A program made the translations under genes and the position numbers. Shown piece by piece: positions 1 through 5,053 of a stretch of DNA of 6,776 nt. Below the pieces are notes generated by a model. That model worked only from the letters and a program-made list of their open reading frames with translations, was not told where the DNA came from and did no database searches. Positions within the stretch are counted from its first letter, which is position 1. Each line of letters starts with the position of its first letter. The DNA is from Gemmatimonadaceae bacterium (GTDB lineage: Bacteria; Gemmatimonadota; Gemmatimonadetes; Gemmatimonadales; Gemmatimonadaceae), in the NCBI GenBank assembly GCA_013361745.1, contig JABFXM010000356.1, positions 1 through 6,776 of the forward strand. Reading direction: 5' to 3'.

Positions 1-777
1 GCGCAGTCGATGGACGCGCTCTCCTCGCAGGCGACGATCGCCGGCTACAAGGCGGCGCTCCTCGGGGCGAACGCGCTCCCGAAGTTCTTCCCGATGCTGA
101 TGACCGCCGCCGGCACGATCCGGCCGGCGAAGGTGCTCGTCATCGGCGCCGGCGTCGCGGGGCTGCAGGCGATCGCCACCGCGAAGCGCCTCGGCGCGGT
201 CGTCGAGGCGTTCGACACGCGCCCCGCGGTCGAGGATCAGGTGAAGAGCCTCGGCGCGAAGTTCGTCTCGCTCGAGCTCGAACAGCACGCCGCCGAGGAC
301 GCGGGCGGCTATGCGAAGGCGCTGTCGGCGGATCACCTCCGCCGCGAGATGGAGCTGATCGCGAAGCACGTCGCCGAGGCGGACGTCGTCATCACGACGG
401 CGCAGATCCCGGGGCGTCCGGCGCCGGTGCTGATCACGCAGGAGATGCTGGGCGCGATGAAGGCCGGCTCGGTGATCGTCGATCTCGCCGCGGAGAGCGG
501 CGGAAACTGCGAGGCGAGCCAGCCGGGACGCACCGAGGTCGTGAAGGGTGTGACGGTGATGGCGCCGCTCAACCTGCCGAGCGAGCTCGCGCTGCATGCG
601 AGCCAGATGTACGCGCGCAACGTGACCTCGCTCATCGAGCTCATCGCGCCCAAGGGAACGCTCACCATCGACATGAACGACGAGATCGTTCGCGGCGCCT
701 GCGTCACGCACGCGGGCCAGGTGCTCCATCCCGCGGGACAGAGCGCCGCGCCGTCGCAGACCGGAGCAGCCAAGTGA
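1..777 (+). CDS. pntAA: NAD(P) transhydrogenase subunit alpha 1 (NAD(H)-binding domain I), 5'-truncated
   Basis: This is the peripheral cytoplasmic subunit of the proton-pumping transhydrogenase; it binds NAD(H) and passes hydride to NADP+ held by PntB. The frame is open from base 1, and the residues before the first ATG (A-Q-S at 1-9) continue the conserved AQSMDALSS segment, so the ATG at 10 is internal. The 258 visible codons are about two thirds of the usual roughly 380 residues. Counting from base 1, the dinucleotide-binding GAGVAG is at residues 49-54, the acidic residue ending strand beta-2 is D72 (in FDTRP), and Y104 in GGYAKAL matches the mobile-loop tyrosine of the Rhodospirillum rubrum protein. 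The segments TTAQIPGRPAPVLIT and DLAAESGGNC are family hallmarks. It stops at 775-777, overlapping the GTG of pntAB by 4 nt. Because it ends at domain I with no membrane helices, this is the three-subunit form, not the fused E. coli PntA. Confidence 0.96.
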   Translation, partial: AQSMDALSSQATIAGYKAALLGANALPKFFPMLMTAAGTIRPAKVLVIGAGVAGLQAIATAKRLGAVVEAFDTRPAVEDQVKSLGAKFVSLELEQHAAEDAGGYAKALSADHLRREMELIAKHVAEADVVITTAQIPGRPAPVLITQEMLGAMKAGSVIVDLAAESGGNCEASQPGRTEVVKGVTVMAPLNLPSELALHASQMYARNVTSLIELIAPKGTLTIDMNDEIVRGACVTHAGQVLHPAGQSAAPSQTGAAK

Positions 778-1148
778 CCCAGGAACTCGTACTCGGGATC
801 TACGTCCTCATCCTCGCGGCGTTCGTCGGCTTCGAGGTCATCTCGCGTGTGCCGGCGGTGCTGCACACACCGCTGATGTCGGGGACGAACGCGATCCACG
901 GAATCGTGATGCTCGGCGCGATGCTCGTCGCCGGGAGCGCGGACACTCCACTGCTCCGCGGCCTCGGCGTCGTCGCCGTGGCGCTGGGGGCGGCGAACGT
1001 CTTCGGCGGATTCGTCGTCACCGACCGGATGCTCGAGATGTTCAAGGGGCGCGACGCGAAGCCGGCGGCGGAAGCCGCGGGCGCGACGGCGAGCAACGGC
1101 GCGAAGGGCAACGCCGCGAGCGGCAACGGCGCGAAGGGGGCGAGATGA
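774..1148 (+). CDS. pntAB: NAD(P) transhydrogenase subunit alpha 2 (membrane domain IIa)
   Basis: This is the small membrane subunit that, with PntB, forms the proton-translocating domain II. It has 124 residues with three hydrophobic segments at about 4-23, 37-55 and 62-83, as expected for alpha 2. His42 in the middle helix (NAIHGIV) sits where Thermus thermophilus alpha 2 has the histidine proposed to act in proton transfer. The start is GTG at 774-776, preceded by GGAG at 763-766 with 7-nt spacing, and overlaps the pntAA stop. The stop at 1146-1148 overlaps the pntB ATG by 4 nt, so translational coupling is likely along the operon. After about residue 92 the protein continues as a low-complexity Ala/Gly/Asn/Lys tail containing a 10-residue-period repeat. 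This tail is outside the conserved core and probably a flexible cytoplasmic extension. Confidence 0.95.
   Translation: MTQELVLGIYVLILAAFVGFEVISRVPAVLHTPLMSGTNAIHGIVMLGAMLVAGSADTPLLRGLGVVAVALGAANVFGGFVVTDRMLEMFKGRDAKPAAEAAGATASNGAKGNAASGNGAKGAR
1093..1138 (+). repeat. 16-bp direct repeat in the pntAB tail
   Basis: GCAACGGCGCGAAGGG occurs at 1093-1108 and again at 1123-1138, a 30-bp period. The copies encode the two NGAKG units of the low-complexity PntAB C-terminus. The second copy also provides the purine-rich AAGGG just upstream of the pntB ATG (1145), so it may act as that gene's ribosome-binding site. A slippage or duplication origin is inferred. Confidence 0.8.
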
Positions 1149-2539
1149 GCGGCGACCTGAGGTTCACCGTCATCAGCCTGAGCTACGTCGCCGCGGCGCT
1201 GCTCTTCATCTTCGGGCTGCGGCGGCTGAGCACTCCGCGCACCGCGCGCTCGGGGAACCGGCTCGCGGCGACCGGGATGCTCGTCGCGCTCGTCGCGACG
1301 CTGCTCGACCGCAGCATCGTCTCGTGGTGGGAGATCGCGATCGGGACGGCGGTCGGCGCGGCGATCGGGATCTACAGCGCGCGGCGCGTCCACATGACCG
1401 CGATGCCGCAGATGGTGGCGCTCTTCAACGGGATGGGCGGCGCGACCGCGGCGCTCGTCTCGATCGCGGAGTTCATCCGCGCGGCCAACCACGCCGAGCT
1501 TCCCGGCACGGGCGCGGCAATCTCCGGAGCGTTAGGCATCGCGATCGGCGCGATCTCCTTCACGGGCAGCCTCATCGCCTTCGGCAAGCTGCAGGAGATC
1601 CTGCCCGGGCGTCCACTGCTCTTCCCTGGGCGCCACGTCGTGAACGGCGCGCTCGCGCTCGCGATCATCGCGCTCGGCACCTGGATCGCCAGCGGGACGA
1701 TCACGCAGTCGAGCGTGTGGGGGCTGTTCGGCGTCGCGCTGCTGCTCGGCGTGCTCGTCGTGCTGCCGATCGGCGGGGGCGACATGCCGGTGATGATCTC
1801 GGTGCTGAACTCCCTCACCGGCGTCGCCGCGGCGCTCACCGGCATCGTGCTCAGCAACCAGGTGCTGGTGGTGGCGGGGATGCTCGTCGGCGCGTCGGGC
1901 ACGCTGCTGACGCTGCTCATGAGCCGCGCGATGAACCGCTCGCTCACGAACGTGGTCTTCGGCGGCTTCGGCGCGACGACGGCGGCCACCGGGACGGCGG
2001 TCGCGCGCCCGGTGCGGCAGACGTCGGCCGAAGACGCGGCGGTGGCGATGGCGTTCGCGAACCGGGTGATCGTGATTCCGGGCTACGGCCTCGCGGTCGC
2101 CGAAGGGCAGCGTCAGGTGAAGGAGCTGAGCGCGGAGCTGGAGAAGCGCGGGGTGGACGTGAAGTACGCGATCCACCCGGTGGCGGGGCGCATGCCCGGA
2201 CACATGAACGTCCTCCTCGCGGAAGCCGACATCCCGTACGACCAGCTGCTCGACATGGAGCAGATCAACCAGGAGTTCGACCACACCGACATCGCGCTCG
2301 TCGTCGGCGCGAACGACGTGGTGAACCCCGCCGCGCGCACCGATCGCAGCAGCCCGCTGTTCGGGATGCCGATCCTCGACGCGGACCACGCGAAGAACGT
2401 GATCGTGCTGAAGCGCAGCATGAACGCAGGCTTCGCGGGTGTGGACAACGAGCTGTTCTACTCACCGAACACGCAGATGCTCTTCGGCGACGCGCGGAAG
2501 TCGCTCGGCGCGCTGACGGAGGCGCTGAAGGGAGTCTGA
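1145..2539 (+). CDS. pntB: NAD(P) transhydrogenase subunit beta (membrane domain IIb plus NADP(H)-binding domain III)
   Basis: This is the beta subunit of the proton-translocating transhydrogenase. It forms most of the membrane channel and holds NADP(H) on its cytoplasmic domain III. The 464-residue length is normal for the family. About nine hydrophobic segments cover residues 7-264 (roughly 7-25, 40-54, 62-79, 91-112, 124-146, 168-184, 191-211, 216-236 and 239-262). Asp213 and Asn222 (GGDMPVMISVLN) match the conserved channel residues D213 and N222 of E. coli PntB. The position of E. coli His91 is Asn95 here (VALFNGMGG), pairing with His42 of PntAB. Domain III, from about residue 300, has the GYG nucleotide motif at 313-315, HPVAGRMPGHMNVLLAEA at 344-361, GANDVVNPAA at 388-397 and KRSMNAGFAGV at 423-433. 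The ATG overlaps the pntAB stop by 4 nt. Leu130 is encoded by TTA, the only such codon seen in the operon. Confidence 0.97.
   Translation: MSGDLRFTVISLSYVAAALLFIFGLRRLSTPRTARSGNRLAATGMLVALVATLLDRSIVSWWEIAIGTAVGAAIGIYSARRVHMTAMPQMVALFNGMGGATAALVSIAEFIRAANHAELPGTGAAISGALGIAIGAISFTGSLIAFGKLQEILPGRPLLFPGRHVVNGALALAIIALGTWIASGTITQSSVWGLFGVALLLGVLVVLPIGGGDMPVMISVLNSLTGVAAALTGIVLSNQVLVVAGMLVGASGTLLTLLMSRAMNRSLTNVVFGGFGATTAATGTAVARPVRQTSAEDAAVAMAFANRVIVIPGYGLAVAEGQRQVKELSAELEKRGVDVKYAIHPVAGRMPGHMNVLLAEADIPYDQLLDMEQINQEFDHTDIALVVGANDVVNPAARTDRSSPLFGMPILDADHAKNVIVLKRSMNAGFAGVDNELFYSPNTQMLFGDARKSLGALTEALKGV
1529..1541 (+). repeat. GCGTTAGGCATCG word, copy 1 (plus strand)
   Basis: This 13-bp word lies inside pntB, where it encodes Ala-Leu-Gly-Ile with TTA for leucine (codon 130). 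The same 13 bases occur on the minus strand at 3007-3019. Reading the window by eye, this is the only TTA trinucleotide on the plus strand. Whether it is a functional genome motif is unknown. Confidence 0.6.
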
Positions 2540-2561
2540 CGCTCGGTCGCTGGCGAGTCAG
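2536..2561. terminator. Possible bidirectional hairpin between convergent pntB and the deacetylase gene
   Basis: CTGA (2536-2539) plus CTCG (2542-2545) can pair with CGAG (2554-2557) plus TCAG (2558-2561), leaving a 2-nt bulge and an 8-nt loop. The stem contains both convergent stop codons. A competing 10-bp pairing joins 2508-2517 (GCGCGCTGAC) to 2557-2566 (GTCAGCGCGC), with a 39-nt loop. There is no T-tract on either side, so it is not a classical intrinsic terminator. A role in termination or 3'-end protection is inferred from position alone. Confidence 0.3.
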
Positions 2562-3478
2562 CGCGCGAGTGCCGCCTTCCGCAGATCCTTGTAGCCGATG
2601 AGGATGATGTGGTTGTCGCGGAGCGCCTGCCTGAACTCGGGGCTCGTCACGACCTCGTAGTCGCGCTGGCGCCAGGCGGATCCGTACGGCTCGTGGTCGA
2701 CGGTCACCGCCTGGAGCTCGGCGTCATCGTGGCCGAGGTGGACGATCATCTCGCTGACTCCGGGCTTGAGCTTCGTGAGCGCGTCGAGGTAGAACTGCTT
2801 CCACCGCGCGCGCGGGACGTCGTCACCCGCCATGACGACGGTGTCGATGACGATGTCGCGCGCGGTGAGCTTCGCGCGGTCGAGCCCGGGCATCCCCTTC
2901 ACCGCGAGGAAGGGGAGCCCGAACGCATGGGCGACCTTCACGTAGGTCGCGAGCAGCGCCGGCGTGGCGAACAACGTCCCCATGTGACTGTCGACGTGCG
3001 TCGGTTCGATGCCTAACGCCCGGGCGCGATTGATCTGCGCGCGGAGCTCGCGCTCGACGTCTGCCAGCTTCGCCCGCGCGACCACGGGCGGGACGTCGGC
3101 GGGAAAGACGCCCGTCGAGTCGAGCAGGCTGCGGACGCTGTCGCGCGAGGCGACGCTCCCCCACTTGTAGGTCGCCCACTCGGCGGTGAGGGTGAGGTGC
3201 AGCCCGAGATCCGCGCCGGGATGTGCCTTCGCGTACGCCGCGACCTCGGTGACCCATGGCGTCGGCATCATGATGCTCGCCGAGGAGACCGTGCCGCTGT
3301 CGAGCGCGGCGAAGCTCGCGACGTTCTCCGAGTGCGCGACGCCCAAGTCGTCGGCGTGGAGGATGAGCAGCTTCGCGTCGGACGGATATCCGAGCCGCTC
3401 AGCGACGGTGCGCGTCTGGGCGGCGAGAGGGGACGCGAGCAGAAACAGGACGAGCGACGGCCAGTACGGACGCGGCAT
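2558..3478 (-). CDS. Exported ChbG/HpnK (YdjC)-family deacetylase-like protein
   Basis: This is a member of the YdjC/ChbG/HpnK fold, metal-dependent deacetylases that remove acetyl groups from N-acetylated sugars. Its own substrate cannot be told from sequence. The length is 306 residues. Residues 1-20 form a signal peptide: a basic start, a hydrophobic core (SLVLFLLASPL) and a likely AA|Q cleavage near 20/21, with no lipobox cysteine. The mature domain starts with LLILHADDLG at 37-46, giving the Asp43/Asp44 pair. Candidate metal ligands His94 (LGLHLTLT) and His161/His165 (THVDSHMG) follow, and MIVHLGHDD at 244-252 resembles the late histidine motif of the family. The ATG at 3476-3478 has GGAG at 3485-3488 with 6-nt spacing. 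Codon 155 is TTA inside the 13-bp word. It faces pntB across 17 intergenic bases and diverges from the permease. Known ChbG and HpnK act in the cytoplasm, so export suggests an extracellular or periplasmic glycan substrate (inference). Confidence 0.87.
   Translation of the reverse strand: MPRPYWPSLVLFLLASPLAAQTRTVAERLGYPSDAKLLILHADDLGVAHSENVASFAALDSGTVSSASIMMPTPWVTEVAAYAKAHPGADLGLHLTLTAEWATYKWGSVASRDSVRSLLDSTGVFPADVPPVVARAKLADVERELRAQINRARALGIEPTHVDSHMGTLFATPALLATYVKVAHAFGLPFLAVKGMPGLDRAKLTARDIVIDTVVMAGDDVPRARWKQFYLDALTKLKPGVSEMIVHLGHDDAELQAVTVDHEPYGSAWRQRDYEVVTSPEFRQALRDNHIILIGYKDLRKAALAR
3007..3019 (-). repeat. GCGTTAGGCATCG word, copy 2 (minus strand)
   Basis: This is identical over 13 bases to plus-strand positions 1529-1541. 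It again falls in frame as Ala-Leu-Gly-Ile with a TTA leucine codon (codon 155 of the deacetylase gene). The complementary TAA is the only one I find on the plus strand of the window. Confidence 0.6.
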
Positions 3479-3519
3479 GGATGTCTCCGGGTGGCGAGGT
3501 GCGGATCGAGGCTGCCACT

Positions 3520-3568
3520 ACGGTATCACCGCGGAACTCTTGTGGGCAGACCCGCGGGATGATACCGT
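3520..3568. promoter_or_regulatory. Interrupted inverted repeat, candidate operator or leader hairpin
   Basis: ACGGTATCA at 3520-3528 is perfectly matched by TGATACCGT at 3560-3568. Immediately inside, CCGCGG at 3529-3534 pairs with CCGCGG at 3552-3557. The result is 15 base pairs with a 2-nt bulge (3558-3559) and a 17-nt centre (3535-3551). The outer half-site centres are 40 bp apart, close to four helical turns, which would suit a looping or multimeric regulator on DNA. As RNA it would be a stable hairpin in the permease leader, ending 50 nt before the ATG. Sequence alone does not decide between the two. Confidence 0.55.
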
Positions 3569-3608
3569 CGCTGCGCCTTTCTCTCTCGCGCTGCGCAGAC
3601 TCGCATAC

Positions 3609-3613
3609 AGGAG
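3609..3613 (+). promoter_or_regulatory. Ribosome-binding site deciding the permease start
   Basis: AGGAG lies 5 nt upstream of the ATG at 3619-3621. This favours that start over the in-frame ATG at 3481, which has no such site and would put 46 polar, non-membrane residues before the transporter. Confidence 0.75.
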
Positions 3614-3618
3614 CTCCG

Positions 3619-5040
3619 ATGGTCAGCCCGACCGCGCCCATCCCGCCAATGGACACGGAGCCTCCGCGCGAGGACGGGCCACGCCTGCATCGTCGCTTCG
3701 GCCTGCTCGCCGCGACGGCGCTGAACATGACGAACATGATGGGAGCGGGACCGTTCATCACGATCCCGCTCCTCATGTCCGCGCTCGGCGGACCGCAGGC
3801 GATGCTCGGCTGGATCGTCGCGCTCGCGATCGTGATCTGCGACGGGATGGTATGGAGCGAGCTCGGCGCGGCGATGCCCGGCTCCGGCGGCTCCTTCCAG
3901 TATCTGCGCGAGGCGTTCGGGCGCGCGCGCTGGGGACGCCTGATGGGGTTTCTCTTCGTCTGGCAGTTCGTGCTCAGCGGGCCGCTCGAGATCGCGTCGG
4001 GCTACATCGGCTTCGGCCAGTACGCGACGTACATCTGGAAGGGGCTCACGCGCGAGGGGGTGATCGCGCTCGTGGTCGTGGTCGGGATCATCAACGTCGC
4101 CCTGCTCTACCGCCGCATCCACTCGATCGCGAAGATCACCGTCTCGCTCTGGGCCGGGACGCTCGTCACCGTGCTCGCGGTGATCGTGACCGGGGCGATG
4201 CACTTCGACGCACGGATCGCCTTCGACTTTCCGCCGGGCGCCTTCGATTTCTCGCTCGGATTCATCCTCGGGCTCGGCGCGGCGTCGCGGATCGGGATCT
4301 ACGACTACCTCGGCTACTACGACGTCTGCTTCATCGGCGACGAGGTGCGCGATCCGGGACGGGTGATCCCGCGCTCGATCCTGATCAGCACCGCCGCGGT
4401 CGCGGTGATCTATCTCGGCGTCAACCTGTCGATCATCGGCGTGATCCCGTGGCGGGAGTTCGTGCCGGCAGGCGATCGCCCCGAGTCGAACTTCATCGTC
4501 TCGATCTTCATGCAGAAGATCTACGGCCCGCGCGTGGCGACGATCTTCACCCTGCTCGTGCTGTGGACCGCGTTCGGGTCGGTGTTCGCGCTGCTGCTCG
4601 GCTACTCGCGCATCCCGTACGCGGCGGCGGAGAGCGGCTACTTCTTCCGCGCCTTCGGGCGGCTGCACCGGACGAAGGACTTCCCGTACGTGTCGCTGCT
4701 CGTGCTCGGCGCGATCTCGATCGTCGCCGGCTTCTTCTCGCTGGGCACGGTGATCGACGCGCTGATCGTGACGCGGATCCTCGTCCAGTTCATGGGGCAG
4801 GTGGTGGGGCTGATGCTGCTCCGCCGCCACGCGCCGCGGATGGCGCGGCCGTACCGGATGTGGCTCTATCCGCTGCCGGCGCTGATCGCGCTGCTCGGCT
4901 GGATCTTCGTCTTCGCGACGACGCAGCTCGAGGTGATCCTGTTCGGGCTCGGCGTGCTCGCCCTCGGATGCCTGGCGTTCCTGCTCTGGTCGTGGAAGAC
5001 GGCGCGCTGGCCGTTCGGGGTGGAGCGAGCGACGGCCTGA
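3619..5040 (+). CDS. APC-superfamily amino acid/polyamine-type permease
   Basis: This is a secondary transporter of the amino acid-polyamine-organocation superfamily in the cytoplasmic membrane; its substrate cannot be assigned. From the ATG at 3619 it has 473 residues, normal for the family, with about 12 hydrophobic segments. A polar N-terminus of about 27 residues precedes TM1. TM1 carries GAGPF at 42-46, equivalent to the unwound GxG substrate-site motif of APC transporters. ELGAAMPGSGGSFQYL at 81-96 is the conserved loop after TM2. YDYLGYYDVCFIGDEVRDP at 228-246 followed by IPRSI matches the TM6 and following GDEV-NP-IPR signature. A later family-like loop reads YSRIPYAAAESGYFF (329-343). 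The frame is open back to an ATG at 3481, rejected as the start for lack of a ribosome-binding site and because it would run through the inverted repeat. The gene diverges from the deacetylase and converges on the sensor kinase, with 6 nt between stop codons. Confidence 0.9.
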   Translation: MVSPTAPIPPMDTEPPREDGPRLHRRFGLLAATALNMTNMMGAGPFITIPLLMSALGGPQAMLGWIVALAIVICDGMVWSELGAAMPGSGGSFQYLREAFGRARWGRLMGFLFVWQFVLSGPLEIASGYIGFGQYATYIWKGLTREGVIALVVVVGIINVALLYRRIHSIAKITVSLWAGTLVTVLAVIVTGAMHFDARIAFDFPPGAFDFSLGFILGLGAASRIGIYDYLGYYDVCFIGDEVRDPGRVIPRSILISTAAVAVIYLGVNLSIIGVIPWREFVPAGDRPESNFIVSIFMQKIYGPRVATIFTLLVLWTAFGSVFALLLGYSRIPYAAAESGYFFRAFGRLHRTKDFPYVSLLVLGAISIVAGFFSLGTVIDALIVTRILVQFMGQVVGLMLLRRHAPRMARPYRMWLYPLPALIALLGWIFVFATTQLEVILFGLGVLALGCLAFLLWSWKTARWPFGVERATA

Positions 5041-5053
5041 CGCGCGTCAGGCC
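5034..5053. terminator. Perfect 20-bp palindrome at convergent stops, candidate bidirectional terminator
   Basis: The half GGCCTGACGC (5034-5043) is followed directly by its reverse complement GCGTCAGGCC (5044-5053). The palindrome contains the permease TGA (5038-5040) and the kinase stop (TCA at 5047-5049). As RNA from either strand it folds into an 8-bp GC-rich stem with a 4-nt loop. No T-run follows on either side, so rho-independent termination is uncertain. Confidence 0.5.

Larger units (their letters stand above)
3479..3618. promoter_or_regulatory. Divergent intergenic region between the deacetylase and permease genes
   Basis: These 140 bases separate two genes transcribed away from each other and should hold both promoters. 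No good sigma-70 hexamers are visible. TTGTGG (3540-3545) and GATACC (3561-3566), 15 bp apart, are only a weak pair. The region holds the inverted repeat at 3520-3568, a direct repeat CGCTGCGC at 3569-3576 and 3589-3596 (20 bp apart) flanking a pyrimidine tract (CTTTCTCTCTC), and the ribosome-binding sites of both genes at its two ends. Confidence 0.65.

Noticed and set aside
10..12. ATG at 10 as the start of pntAA
   Set aside because: The frame is open to base 1 with conserved Ala-Gln-Ser just before it, and the NAD-binding subunit needs about 120 more N-terminal residues. This is a truncated gene, not a start.
3521..3545. Resemblance of the segment containing ACCGCGGAACTC to the T-box antiterminator sequence (GGTACCGCGG type) ahead of an amino-acid-type permease
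   Set aside because: The leader is too short for a Stem I with specifier loop, the UGG element that pairs with the tRNA end is missing, and the second arm pairs with it as a plain inverted repeat.
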